From the NCBI RefSeq assembly GCF_020524025.1, contig NZ_JAIVKN010000002.1:682001-746000 (forward strand): a stretch of 64,000 nt of DNA, written 5' to 3'. A program made the translations under genes and the position numbers. The stretch's first letter is position 1. Each line of letters begins with the position of its first letter. Positions 1 through 8,879 of this stretch are shown here, in pieces. The notes beneath the pieces are model-generated. The model saw only the letters and a list, made by a program, of their open reading frames with translations, made no database searches and was not told the DNA's origin. This DNA comes from Halobacillus litoralis (lineage in GTDB: Bacteria > Bacillota > Bacilli > Bacillales > Halobacillaceae).

Positions 1-14
1 ATGTGCTTAACATT

Positions 15-55
15 AAAAAAGCAGGAGGTCCTGGTGAGGGGTCTCCTGCTTTTTT
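15..55. terminator. Bidirectional rho-independent terminator
   Basis: A hairpin pairs GCAGGAG (21-27) with CTCCTGC (43-49). It is flanked by an A-run on the left and a T-run on the right, so it can end transcription from either side. It sits directly after the stop codon of the thioesterase gene on the minus strand. Confidence 0.8.
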
Positions 56-56
56 A

Positions 57-578
57 TCATCGATTTCGCTTCCATGGAAAACTTGTTCCGAACTTCTCTG
101 CAAGCTCTTTCGATTCTTTTCTTCTGTTTTTTCGATATTCATGACGGCGCTGTGCATGATCATGAAGCCATTTCTCCTCTTCAGATTCCGGATATACTCC
201 CGGGACTGGAGAAGGTTCATTATTTTCATCAACGGCTACCATAGAAAGAAAAGCTGTTGTGCAGACTTTCCGTTCTCCTGTAAGTAAGTTTTCAGTCGTT
301 GCTTTGACGAAAACCTCCATGGATGTATTATGCGTCCATGTAACAAAGGCCTCTAAACAAATCGTATCGCCTTCAAACACAGGTTGGAGAAAATCAACCG
401 AATCCGTAGAAGCTGTGACGACAGCTTTCCTGCAATGTCTAACGGCAGCAATAGCTGCTACGTCATCAATGTGAGCCATCAATTTCCCGCCAAATAGTGT
501 TCCATGGCTGTTTGTATCAGGTGGTAAAACATGAGAGCTTTTTACTGTTAGTGAATCTATACAAGGTTTAGTTTCCAT
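57..578 (-). CDS. Acyl-CoA thioesterase, hotdog fold (YkhA-like)
   Basis: The 173-residue protein matches the acyl-CoA hydrolase family, which hydrolyses acyl-CoA thioesters in the cytoplasm. Visible family features are an N-terminal stretch with PPDTNSHGTLFGGKLMAHID, where the N-x-H-G-x-L-F-G segment is the hotdog active-site helix, and the following TASTDSVDFLQPV strand. The C-terminal ~40 residues are charged and probably helical. The ATG follows an AAAGGTGAGG ribosome binding site. It appears monocistronic, ending at the terminator at 15-55. The physiological acyl chain preference cannot be read from sequence. Confidence 0.88.
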   Translation of the reverse strand: METKPCIDSLTVKSSHVLPPDTNSHGTLFGGKLMAHIDDVAAIAAVRHCRKAVVTASTDSVDFLQPVFEGDTICLEAFVTWTHNTSMEVFVKATTENLLTGERKVCTTAFLSMVAVDENNEPSPVPGVYPESEEEKWLHDHAQRRHEYRKNRRKESKELAEKFGTSFPWKRNR

Positions 579-644
579 TTACTGTTTCCTCACCTTTCAT
601 ATGGAATCGTTCCCTGAAGTTTATTATATCATGTTCCGCTTTTC

Positions 645-1976
645 TCACTCTTTTTTATGAAAAATGATCTCAAAAACCGCTCCATCACCCTGCTCTTTAT
701 TATAAGCTGAGATGATTCCTCCGCTACGCTCAATGATCGCCCTGGAAATAGCCAGCCCAAGTCCAGTTTCCCCCTGTTTCCCCTTAATAAAACGTTCAAA
801 TAATTGGGGAAGAAGGTCTTCAGGAATACCAGCCCCGTCATCTGATACTCTTACTTTCATTTGGTCCTCTTCTATCTCCGTAGTAATGATAACCATCCGA
901 TCCGCGTGTCTGACGGCATTGCTTAAAATGTTAATCATAGCTTGCAGGACATGCTCGTGATCAATATTTGTATAAAACGGAGAACTCTCCTCGAGTTTAA
1001 TTTCAATATTTTTATCATTAGCCAAAGGATAGAGACGGTCTTTCGCCTGGGTAACAATCATTGATAAGTCCGACTGCTCAGGATTATACACATCTTCACT
1101 GCTGTCCAGCTTGGCGAGTAGAATCATTTCGTTTACGATTTTCTTTAAACGTTCCGTTTCACTGACCATTACCGTCAGTCCTTTTTCCGCTGCTTCCCCC
1201 TTAAAAATCCCATCACGAATACCTTCAGCGTAGCCTTGGATCGACATCAAGGGGGTTTTTAATTCATGGGAAGCGTTTTGGAAAAACTGCTTTTGAGAAT
1301 GGATATAACGCGAAAGTTCAGCAGCCATGTGTCTGACACTCTGCTCCACTTCTTTGATTTCTCCAGAAGCCTGAACTTTCTCGACATCCCCAAAGCGGCG
1401 CTTTTCTATTTTCTTCACTTCCTGTTTCAGCTTGGTCAGGGGGGTTACTAGTCTCCAAGTGAGAACATAACTCACAAGAATTGCCAATAATAATCCGATG
1501 AGAAACACAACGATCATCCGAACAGCAAACTCTGATTGGACATCCTGCAAATCATTAAGAGGTGTGGCCATAATTAAAATCTGATCACTATCTGAGTTCA
1601 CAGGAAAATCATAAACCACATACTTTTCGTTATTACTTTCCCATACCTCCTGTCCCTCCAGCTCCTCATCATAACGTTCAATCCAAGAGAAAGCGATAGA
1701 GGAAGGCATGGTGCGGAAAAGAATCTCTCCACGTTCTTTATCAAATAACAATATCGGATAATTTCGATCCTGAATCAGTTGGGAAAGCTCAGGACTGCGC
1801 TCAGGATCCTGGTCATTAATCAGATCAATTAAAAGCTCTGCCCTTCCTTTTAACTGCCGTTGTTCATCTTGAATTAACATATCCATTAACAGCGAATAAA
1901 TAAAGAAAGCAGTAATTGACATTATGATAATAATTAAAGCAGCAAAGGCTGCATTCAGCTGGTAGAGGAGCTTCAT
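645..1976 (-). CDS. cssS: Sensor histidine kinase, CssS-like
   Basis: This 443-residue membrane sensor kinase has a transmembrane segment at about 8-30, an extracytoplasmic sensor region at 31-151, a second membrane helix at 152-174, and a HAMP linker to ~225. The HisKA motif FFQNASHELKTPL carries the phospho-acceptor at about H237, and the HATPase has the N box (NAVRHAD), DDGAGIPE and GLGLAIS motifs. It overlaps the upstream response regulator gene by 4 bases (ATGA). The partner resembles CssR and a divergent htrA gene is adjacent, so I infer a secretion or misfolded-protein stress sensor. The kinase sequence alone does not prove that. Confidence 0.75.
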   Translation of the reverse strand: MKLLYQLNAAFAALIIIIMSITAFFIYSLLMDMLIQDEQRQLKGRAELLIDLINDQDPERSPELSQLIQDRNYPILLFDKERGEILFRTMPSSIAFSWIERYDEELEGQEVWESNNEKYVVYDFPVNSDSDQILIMATPLNDLQDVQSEFAVRMIVVFLIGLLLAILVSYVLTWRLVTPLTKLKQEVKKIEKRRFGDVEKVQASGEIKEVEQSVRHMAAELSRYIHSQKQFFQNASHELKTPLMSIQGYAEGIRDGIFKGEAAEKGLTVMVSETERLKKIVNEMILLAKLDSSEDVYNPEQSDLSMIVTQAKDRLYPLANDKNIEIKLEESSPFYTNIDHEHVLQAMINILSNAVRHADRMVIITTEIEEDQMKVRVSDDGAGIPEDLLPQLFERFIKGKQGETGLGLAISRAIIERSGGIISAYNKEQGDGAVFEIIFHKKE

Positions 1977-2662
1977 GTCGTCTTATCCCTCAACCTGTAA
2001 CCGTGCCCCCAAACTGTTTCAATCGGCAGATCTTTCATCTTTTTACGCAGGCGCTTAATAAGGTCATCAACCGCCCTGTCACTTCCAAAATAATCTTCTC
2101 CCCACACTTTAATAAGCAGTTCTTCTCTTGAGAATGCCCGATTTTCCTGTGACCCTAAGATTTTCAGCATTTCAAACTCTTTTGTTGTCACTTCCACTTC
2201 CTCGCCCTTAAAATAAACTCGACGCTCCGCTTCATTTAAAACCAGCTCTCCACTTTTAATCGTTTCCGGCACTTCTGTCGATGCAGGTTTCATAACTTCC
2301 CACCTTTTCAAATGCCTTTTAACGCGCGCAACAAGCTCTCTTGGACTGAAAGGTTTCGTTAAGTAATCATCCCCGCCAAGCTCGAGACCTAATATTTTAT
2401 CTACCTCTTCATCTTTTGCAGAGATAATCAAGATAGGGACTTCCGAAGTCTGACGAATCTTCTTACAAAATTCATACCCGTCCATACCAGGCAGCATAAT
2501 ATCGAGAACCCATAAATCCGGCGATTCCTGCTCAAAAATCCCCCATGCTTCTTCCGCTGTTTCCACCGCTCTCACATAGTAACCTTCTTTATTTAAATAG
2601 CCTTCTACAATATCTCTTATATTTGGATCATCTTCGACAACTCCAATGACTGCCTGACTCAT
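1973..2662 (-). CDS. cssR: Response regulator, OmpR/CssR family
   Basis: This DNA-binding response regulator has a receiver domain at residues 1-120, with acidic pocket EDD at 10-12, phospho-Asp near D54 in LWVLDIMLPGMDGY, and K in LTKPF. A C-terminal winged helix follows, containing LIKVWGEDYFGSDRAVDDL. That stretch closely resembles Bacillus subtilis CssR as I remember it. The reading frame is open 11 codons further upstream, but ATG at 2662 is preceded by TGGGAGG at ideal spacing and starts directly at the receiver domain. Together with the divergent protease gene this looks like a CssRS-HtrA quality-control module. Confidence 0.8.
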   Translation of the reverse strand: MSQAVIGVVEDDPNIRDIVEGYLNKEGYYVRAVETAEEAWGIFEQESPDLWVLDIMLPGMDGYEFCKKIRQTSEVPILIISAKDEEVDKILGLELGGDDYLTKPFSPRELVARVKRHLKRWEVMKPASTEVPETIKSGELVLNEAERRVYFKGEEVEVTTKEFEMLKILGSQENRAFSREELLIKVWGEDYFGSDRAVDDLIKRLRKKMKDLPIETVWGHGYRLRDKTT

Positions 2663-2704
2663 AGTTAAAACCTCCCACCAAAGTTTTTTCTTCATTCTCT
2701 CATA

Positions 2705-2750
2705 TTTTCAAAGAACACTCTTCTATTCCACACTTTTTCCACATTTTCAC
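2705..2750. promoter_or_regulatory. Possible CssR binding repeats between cssR and htrA
   Basis: The intergenic space holds repeated TTTTCA/TTTTCC-type octamers: TTTTCA at 2705-2710, TTTTTCC at 2734-2740 and TTTTCAC at 2744-2750. B. subtilis htrA and htrB promoters carry repeated TTTTCATA-like octamers needed for CssR control. The resemblance is partial, and no strong -35/-10 pair is obvious, as would fit an activator-dependent promoter. Confidence 0.35.
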
Positions 2751-2848
2751 CAAAGTCATTCCATATAAGCCGGGTAGAATAAGAATTGTCAGAGGGAAAC
2801 AACAAGATTAGACTTCGAATCTTTCAAGAAAGGGGACGTCGTTTCTCT

Positions 2849-3997
2849 ATGTATGATGAAGAAAAACAAACACATAAGAAACAATATAAACGTTCAGGTA
2901 TAGCTTTTAGTGTTTTAGGTGCTATTATTGCTGTATTTCTAGTAACAACCGTGTTCCAATGGAAGGGTGTTTCTATCGAAGTTAATACAGAACAGCCGAC
3001 AGCCCAAGCCGATGAATTGCATTTAGGTCAAAATCAAGAAGCTGTCACACAAGCTATAGATGAGGCTTCTCCTGCAGTTGTAGGTGTAAGTAACATTCAG
3101 AATACACCTCAAGGTGCTCAAAAAGCCGGTACAGGATCAGGGGTCATTTATAAACAAGACGGAGACCAAGCTTTTGTGGTTACCAACCATCACGTCATTG
3201 ATAAAGCTTCACAATTGGAAGTTATCTTGAGCGATGGTACTAAAGTTCAAGCCGAATTGAAAGGCAGTGACCCATTGACAGACCTGGCCGTTTTACAAAT
3301 AGATAGCGGACATGTTGAAAAAGTTGCTGAACTGGGCAATGCCAGTGACGTAGAGGTCGGGCAGACAGCCATTGCCATCGGGAACCCACTAGGCATGGAA
3401 TTCGCAGGTTCTGCTACTAAGGGAATTGTCAGCGGCCTTAACCGCAACATCCCTGTTGATATCAATGGAGATAATCAGGTCGATTGGCAGACAGAAGTAA
3501 TTCAGACCGATGCAGCCATTAACCCAGGTAACAGCGGAGGAGCGCTAATTAACCTGCAGGGTGAAGTAATCGGCATTAACTCTATGAAAATTGCAAAGGC
3601 AGAGGTAGAAGGAATTGGGTTCTCCATTCCTATGAACGTCGCTGCACCAGTCATTAATGATTTAGAGAAAAACGGCGAAGTCCAACGCCCTTATATGGGA
3701 GTTTCCCTGCAAGATGTAAGTCAAATCCCAGCCTCTGTATTGCAAACCGAACTAGGTCTGCCGAAAGAGATTGACCACGGCGTCATTGTCCAAGGCGTTG
3801 AAAAAGGGTCTCCAGCTCAGGAAGCAGGTCTGGAACGTTACGATGTCATCACCGCCATCGACGGACAGAAAGTAGAATCACTCATGAGTTTACGGGAATA
3901 TCTCTACAACCAAGCGAACGATGGAGATGCAGCCGAACTCGAAATTTATCGCGACGGACAGCCAACTACTGTCCAAATCACGCTAACCTCTCAGTGA
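2849..3997 (+). CDS. htrA: Membrane-anchored HtrA/DegP-like serine protease
   Basis: This is a trypsin-like quality-control protease (382 residues) anchored by one N-terminal membrane helix (about 17-37), with the protease domain outside the membrane. The catalytic triad is visible: H115 in TNHHVID, D145 in DPLTDLAVL and S229 in NPGNSGGAL. A C-terminal PDZ domain spans about 285-380. ATG at 2849 is chosen because AAGAAAGGGG lies upstream. An in-frame TTG at 2786 would add 21 residues but lacks a ribosome binding site. It is transcribed divergently from the cssRS-like genes, which fits stress-induced expression. Confidence 0.9.
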   Translation: MYDEEKQTHKKQYKRSGIAFSVLGAIIAVFLVTTVFQWKGVSIEVNTEQPTAQADELHLGQNQEAVTQAIDEASPAVVGVSNIQNTPQGAQKAGTGSGVIYKQDGDQAFVVTNHHVIDKASQLEVILSDGTKVQAELKGSDPLTDLAVLQIDSGHVEKVAELGNASDVEVGQTAIAIGNPLGMEFAGSATKGIVSGLNRNIPVDINGDNQVDWQTEVIQTDAAINPGNSGGALINLQGEVIGINSMKIAKAEVEGIGFSIPMNVAAPVINDLEKNGEVQRPYMGVSLQDVSQIPASVLQTELGLPKEIDHGVIVQGVEKGSPAQEAGLERYDVITAIDGQKVESLMSLREYLYNQANDGDAAELEIYRDGQPTTVQITLTSQ

Positions 3998-4159
3998 TAT
4001 TTTGAACAGATAACTAAATGATTATGAAAAAATCGAAAACGCCTTAGAGACTCTAGGCTACCCAGCAGGTTTTACCCCCCTCCACACCTGCAGGATAGTC
4101 ACTGGTCTCAGATGCCTTTTCGTCAACCATGCAAGTAAAACCAAATCAACCTCTCTCAA

Positions 4160-4193
4160 AAAACGCCCAGCGGATGAGCCGCCGGGCGTTTTT
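4160..4193 (+). terminator. Rho-independent terminator of htrA
   Basis: AACGCCC with an inner GCGG pairs with CCGC-GGGCGTT and is followed by a T-run. It lies about 160 bases after the htrA stop. The bases in between show no gene. Confidence 0.75.
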
Positions 4194-4254
4194 ACCTTTA
4201 AGAAGGTCGCATTCTTATAAACTTTTCTTTTATCTATAAGACCAAGGGTGGAAA

Positions 4255-5706
4255 CTATAAGATTGGAGACAACAGCCGGGAAATGGCTTCTTTAAACCGA
4301 ATCCATTTAGACCTGGATTGATACAATTTAAACGTTAATTCCGTTGAGTCTACAATGTCTTCATGAAAACGGTCAGCCAGGAGCTGGGCAACATCCGGAT
4401 GATACAAGAAGGCATTCACTTCAAAGTTAAGACGGAAACTCCGCACATCGATATTTGCTGTTCCAACTGACGCGATTTTCCCATCTACTACTATCGTCTT
4501 TGCATGCAGGAATCCTTTCTGATAAACATAGATTGTCGCACCTGCTTTAAGCATATCTCCAATATTTGAAAACGTAGCCCAATAGACAAACGGGTGATCC
4601 GGCTTGTTCGGTATCATAATCCTTACATCCACACCAGACAGCACAGCCACTCTTAGTGCGTCTAATAAGCTGTCATCCGGTATAAAGTATGGGGTTTGTA
4701 TATATACGTACTCTTTCGCAGATAAGATCATTTTTAAGTATCCATGCTTAATCTGCTCCCACTCGGAGTCCGGGCCGCTTGAAACAATCTGCATACCTAC
4801 ATCTCCTGTAGGTTCAGCTTGATAGTAACGTTCTTCATAAACGATGTCCCCACTTGAAGCATGATTCCAATCAAGGATAAACCTTGTCTGCATATTGTTC
4901 ACTGCTTCTCCAGCTACTCTGAGATGAGTATCTCTCCAGTACCCGAACTTCTTATTAAAACCTAAGTATTCATCTCCAATGTTGAAGCCGCCGATGTAAC
5001 CAATCTTTCCATCAATGATGGCTAATTTCCGGTGGTTCCTATAATTGATTTTGAGATTCACTTTAGGAATTAAGGATGGAAAGAAAGACTCTACCTGAAT
5101 CCCCGCATCCTCAAGCTTTCTCTTAAAGCTGCGCTTAATCAGTCGTGAGCCCATGTCATCATATAGAAGCTTTACTTTCACACCTTCGTTCGCTTTTTTT
5201 ATTAATACATCAGCTAAACGATTTCCTAGATTGTCGTCTCTAATAATATAATAAAGCAGATGGATATGATCCCGGGCATTCTCAATATCTTCTAATAGTG
5301 CATGGAACTTTTTCTGCCCATCTGTAAAGACTTCCACCTCATTATTCTGGGAAAGGAGAGCGTCATTATTTTTCAAATGCATATAAATCAAATCTTCATA
5401 TGGAATGATATCCTTATGCTGTACATCTAAACGATCTTCTTTAATCGCTTTCAGTTGTTCTTGAACAGCTGTCAATAAACCTAACCGGCTTTTCTTATCC
5501 CAAGTGAATATTTCCTTATCACTTAAGCGCCGTCCAAATATCAAGTATAGAACGAAACCGGCAATCGGTATAAAAAGCAAGACCATCAGCCATGCCCATG
5601 TTGCACTGGCATCTCTTCTTTCCAAGAAGATGATAGCTAAAGCGAGCAATACATTTAACCCCAGGATAATGCTCAAAAAAATGGGAAAGATGTTCAACGT
5701 GGTCAC
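4255..5706 (-). CDS. cls: Cardiolipin synthase (phospholipase D superfamily)
   Basis: The 483-residue membrane enzyme condenses two phosphatidylglycerol molecules into cardiolipin. Two N-terminal transmembrane helices (about 8-30 and 37-59, the second holding WAWLMVLLFIPIAGFVLYL) precede two HKD catalytic motifs, NHRKLAIIDG with GGFNIGDEY and HAKTIVVDG with GTANIDVRS. The length matches bacterial ClsA-type enzymes. The start is GTG at 5706 behind AAGGTAAAGG. It is a single-gene unit between convergent htrA and niaR. Cardiolipin synthases are often raised under osmotic stress, which would suit a halophile, but no regulatory site is visible. Confidence 0.92.
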   Translation of the reverse strand: MTTLNIFPIFLSIILGLNVLLALAIIFLERRDASATWAWLMVLLFIPIAGFVLYLIFGRRLSDKEIFTWDKKSRLGLLTAVQEQLKAIKEDRLDVQHKDIIPYEDLIYMHLKNNDALLSQNNEVEVFTDGQKKFHALLEDIENARDHIHLLYYIIRDDNLGNRLADVLIKKANEGVKVKLLYDDMGSRLIKRSFKRKLEDAGIQVESFFPSLIPKVNLKINYRNHRKLAIIDGKIGYIGGFNIGDEYLGFNKKFGYWRDTHLRVAGEAVNNMQTRFILDWNHASSGDIVYEERYYQAEPTGDVGMQIVSSGPDSEWEQIKHGYLKMILSAKEYVYIQTPYFIPDDSLLDALRVAVLSGVDVRIMIPNKPDHPFVYWATFSNIGDMLKAGATIYVYQKGFLHAKTIVVDGKIASVGTANIDVRSFRLNFEVNAFLYHPDVAQLLADRFHEDIVDSTELTFKLYQSRSKWIRFKEAISRLLSPIL

Positions 5707-5793
5707 CTGCCTTTACCTTACAAAAGATTACTCTTTCAATATACCATATTCTTCTTCTGAGCTTTTTAAGCAGAAGCTCATTCAATTTTGAGA

Positions 5794-5834
5794 ACAAAAA
5801 AGAGACAGGCTTCCTATGCATACGCCTATCTCTT
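5794..5834 (-). terminator. Terminator of niaR
   Basis: AGAGATAGGC and GCCTGTCTCT pair with one mismatch around a short loop and are followed by TTTTTTG on the minus strand. It separates niaR from cls. Confidence 0.7.
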
Positions 5835-5841
5835 CCTCTTC

Positions 5842-6390
5842 TTAACCGTTACTTCTCATGAGAATTCCCGCATCTTTTAAAGCCATTTCCGCCTCATCTA
5901 ACGCTTCCTCATTTTCTGCTGCAATCGTGTGGGTATGAATTCCACCTGTTAGTTCTAAAAGAAACGGTGCATTGGTAGAACGGACTTTTTCAATGAATTT
6001 CTTTACATCACGCCGGTTGGAGATCCTAAGTCTTGCCACCAGATCACCATAAACCGGATGCTCAACAACAACATCCTGCACATGAACCCCGTGATCAACC
6101 AAAATATTCAACTCTTCCTCTGTGTCTTTTCCTTCATGTTGGCAAACAATAGTGCGCTGATAAGACAAGTCTTCTTTTGCGTCAGACATATACATATATC
6201 CTTGACTGGTCGCGACAATCGGCTCATTTTTAGCTTTTAATAATGAAACATCCCCAACGATTACCTGTCTGGTTACGTTCATTTCTTCTGCTAAAGAACT
6301 TCCTGTAATCGGGGCCCCTCTATGCTTCAGCAAAGAGAGAATGTATTCCCTTCGTTCGCTGGCTTTCATTTTTTTAGAAGATTGACTCAT
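5842..6390 (-). CDS. niaR: NAD biosynthesis repressor NiaR (YrxA)
   Basis: This 182-residue regulator has an N-terminal HTH_11 winged helix (RREYILSLLKHRGAPITGSS, then EEMNVTRQVIVGDVSLLK). Its C-terminal 3H ligand-binding domain has the defining histidines in VVEHPVYGDL and GGIHTHTI. In Bacillus, NiaR represses de novo and salvage NAD genes when niacin is present. ATG at 6390 is chosen because GAAGGAG lies 8 bases upstream; the earlier in-frame ATG two codons before is too close to that site. No nad or niaP gene is adjacent, so its targets lie elsewhere. The pncA-like gene at 55071 is a functional neighbour only. Confidence 0.88.
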   Translation of the reverse strand: MSQSSKKMKASERREYILSLLKHRGAPITGSSLAEEMNVTRQVIVGDVSLLKAKNEPIVATSQGYMYMSDAKEDLSYQRTIVCQHEGKDTEEELNILVDHGVHVQDVVVEHPVYGDLVARLRISNRRDVKKFIEKVRSTNAPFLLELTGGIHTHTIAAENEEALDEAEMALKDAGILMRSNG

Positions 6391-6447
6391 AAACATGACT
6401 CCTTCGTGCAATTTACATAACGTTATTTTACCACAGGACAAGTGAAA

Positions 6448-7926
6448 TCAGGAAGAGGATAGGAATTTATTCTCATACGTATAACCGTTCAACTTCCACT
6501 GTTCAATGGAAAAGGATGTTTTCCCTAAGGATGTAAAAAGGATATCCTCCGCTTCGTGCTGAGGGAAAATCCTGGATGTAAAGACCTCTTCTCCTCCATT
6601 CACAAATATCTCTAGAGTTGAGTGATCAATAAATATGTGCAGACGATGAAGCCCCTGGTTGATTTCCGCCCTTCGAAATTCAGTTTTTGATTTATCCTCA
6701 AAGTGCGGCCTGGATAAAGTTAGAATACCTTTTTTATAACTTAAAGAAGCGTATTGAAAGAATTCAATAGCGAATTGGTCCTCCAGCTCTTCAAACTCAA
6801 TATTCAGTTCAATGGCTCTCCCCTGAATACCCCGGATAGCATTTTGATCATTCTCAATCGTTATGGAAGAGTGAAGAAGAACAGGACCTCTCATCTCCTT
6901 TAACTCCTCTACCGGTGTTTGTATAATTTGTTCTCCATTCCATGACAGCTCCCGAGGAATGGTCATACAATGAATCCAATGGTTTTCTATTGTTGGATGC
7001 GCTTGTTCATACTGATCAGGCACCCCCATCCATCCAATAAGGAGCCGTCTTCCTTTCTCATCCTCCATTGTTTGTGGGGCATAAAATTCAAAACCGCGGT
7101 CCAGCTCCTTAAAACCATCGTGAGAGAATGTTGGTGTGTTAACATCTAACTTCCCTGCAAAGTATCCACTTTGATAGGTGTTCGCATAGTGCATTCCCTC
7201 AGCCTCTACGCCCTGCGGAGATACAACAAGAATATCCTTGTTGTTTATTTTAAAGACATCCGGGCATTCCCACATATAACCGAAGACTCCCATTTCCCCT
7301 TCTAAACTTCCAGCAATCGGACCCAGATACTCCCAATTTGTAAGGTCATGCGACCTGAAAAGTACAACTTTACCCTGCATATCTACACTTTGGGCACCTA
7401 CAACTAAATACCAATAGTCGTCCTCTCTCCAAACTTTTGGATCTCTGAAATTAGCTGTGTACCCTTCCGGCCGTTCAATAACCACTCCCTTTTTTTCAAA
7501 GGTTACTGCATCATTGGAAACAGCTGCGCACTGGTACTCTTCCTCGGCGCCATTTTCACCGTCAATGTTACCTGTGTAAAACAGATAGAGCTGGTCATTA
7601 TGTACCACCGCACTTCCAGAAAATACACCATCACGGTCAAACCAGTCCGAGGGTGTTAAAGCCGCGTCTTCTTCCTTCCAATGAATAAGGTCGCTCGAAG
7701 ATAAATGTCCCCAAAATTTAGCACCATGATCGGTATTGAAAGGCATCCATTGATAAAACAAATGATAGGTTCCCTTCCATTGAATCCACCCGTTAGGATC
7801 ATTCATAAGGCCTACGGGAGGCATATGATGATAAGTTAAGCGATATGGATCGCTTTCTACTTTACTCTTGTGTTTTTTCACTTCCTCAGATGCTGATTTA
7901 CGTAATTCCACATCATTCGCTGACAT
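6448..7926 (-). CDS. sacA: GH32 sucrose-6-phosphate hydrolase / invertase
   Basis: This glycoside hydrolase family 32 enzyme (492 residues) has a five-bladed propeller plus a C-terminal beta sandwich. The three catalytic signatures are MNDPNG (nucleophile Asp), FRDPKV (transition-state Asp) and WECPDVF (acid/base Glu). There is no signal peptide, so it is cytoplasmic and suits hydrolysis of sucrose-6-phosphate imported by a PTS. The start is ATG at 7926, 8 bases after GAGGTG; the GTG inside that site is the alternative. No sucrose PTS permease is next to it. Use on other beta-fructosides is possible. Confidence 0.85.
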   Translation of the reverse strand: MSANDVELRKSASEEVKKHKSKVESDPYRLTYHHMPPVGLMNDPNGWIQWKGTYHLFYQWMPFNTDHGAKFWGHLSSSDLIHWKEEDAALTPSDWFDRDGVFSGSAVVHNDQLYLFYTGNIDGENGAEEEYQCAAVSNDAVTFEKKGVVIERPEGYTANFRDPKVWREDDYWYLVVGAQSVDMQGKVVLFRSHDLTNWEYLGPIAGSLEGEMGVFGYMWECPDVFKINNKDILVVSPQGVEAEGMHYANTYQSGYFAGKLDVNTPTFSHDGFKELDRGFEFYAPQTMEDEKGRRLLIGWMGVPDQYEQAHPTIENHWIHCMTIPRELSWNGEQIIQTPVEELKEMRGPVLLHSSITIENDQNAIRGIQGRAIELNIEFEELEDQFAIEFFQYASLSYKKGILTLSRPHFEDKSKTEFRRAEINQGLHRLHIFIDHSTLEIFVNGGEEVFTSRIFPQHEAEDILFTSLGKTSFSIEQWKLNGYTYENKFLSSS

Positions 7927-8070
7927 AATGAACACCTCTAATTCAAGATTTTTTGTCGTCCTATCCAGGTTATAAAAACTTTACTAATTTTTCTATGTAA
8001 TCTTAGCGGAAAGGGTACAGGTCCCCTGAACGTGTACCTCTATCTCGTACCTATTCTTCCCTTTCTTATA

Positions 8071-8107
8071 AAAAGATACCTAAGATGCAGATCTCCCGCA
8101 TCTTAGG
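8071..8107 (-). terminator. Terminator of the PTS IIA gene
   Basis: CCTAAGATGC (8079-8088) pairs perfectly with GCATCTTAGG (8098-8107) and is followed on the minus strand by TATCTTTTTAT. It insulates the IIA gene from sacA. Confidence 0.8.
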
Positions 8108-8118
8108 CATCGTGTTGT

Positions 8119-8613
8119 TTATTTCGTCTGCAGTGTGACAATCGTAGACTGTCCAGCATCAGCTCCATCACTATAAGAAGGCGTGAAGGAATCTACAATA
8201 TCGTCGAAGTTCGTAATCACAACGGGAGTGATTGTACTCTTCGCTTTTTCTTTCACCAAGTTCATGTCGAAAGTTATAAGTTCGTCCCCTGCCTGTACTT
8301 TGTCTCCCGTTTTCACATGACCTTCAAATCCTTCCCCTTCCATAGAGACCGTTTCCAATCCAATATGAACGAGTACTTCTACACCTGATTTTGTTTTAAT
8401 GCCTACGGCGTGATTTGTCGGGAACAGCTGAACAATTTCACCAGAAACCGGACTTACAACTTTGCCATCCGTAGGCTCAACTGCTACTCCATCCCCCATC
8501 ATACGTTGACTGAACACTGGGTCGTCTACTTCATCCAGCGAAACGACCTTCCCATTTACAGGTGCAACGATTTGTTCCTCTTCACTCTTTTTTCCAAATA
8601 ATTTTTTCAGCAT
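8119..8613 (-). CDS. crr: PTS glucose-type enzyme IIA protein
   Basis: This stand-alone 164-residue IIA(Glc) domain carries phosphoryl groups from HPr to a membrane IIBC permease. The phospho-histidine is H83 in LVHIGLETVSMEGEGF and the second active-site histidine is H68 in LFPTNHAVG. The ATG follows AAAGGGGACGG. It is a single-gene unit, not fused to a permease. A close paralogue at 51358-51846 heads the trehalose operon; the two align without gaps for about 140 residues and well over half the positions are identical. This copy may serve several permeases that lack their own IIA; that is inference. Confidence 0.88.
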   Translation of the reverse strand: MLKKLFGKKSEEEQIVAPVNGKVVSLDEVDDPVFSQRMMGDGVAVEPTDGKVVSPVSGEIVQLFPTNHAVGIKTKSGVEVLVHIGLETVSMEGEGFEGHVKTGDKVQAGDELITFDMNLVKEKAKSTITPVVITNFDDIVDSFTPSYSDGADAGQSTIVTLQTK

Positions 8614-8840
8614 TAGCCACCGTCCCCTTTTTTTATTTTTCGAATGAACCGTTAGTTCCTGAACATCGTGTAGCTATTTTACTTTTCCCTGCATGGAAAT
8701 GGATAAACACGCCAAACTCAAAAATTACCATTTGGTCTGAAAAGCAGCTGAAATAATCGGTTATCAACGAAATCCAACAGTAGAAATCAACGCGATTTCT
8801 TGGAATACCAAAAACAGTGTCTGTATAAAATTCAAAACTA

Positions 8841-8869
8841 AAAAAAGCAGGTGTCAAACCCTGCTTTTT
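8841..8869 (-). terminator. Terminator of methionine gamma-lyase gene
   Basis: AAAAGCAGG and CCTGCTTTT form the stem, with a T-run on the minus strand. It lies just before the stop codon end of the gene at 8880. Confidence 0.75.
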
Positions 8870-8879
8870 CATCATATAA

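Noticed and set aside
4020-4150. Search for a small gene between htrA and its terminator
   Set aside because: Only very short frames without ribosome binding sites are present.
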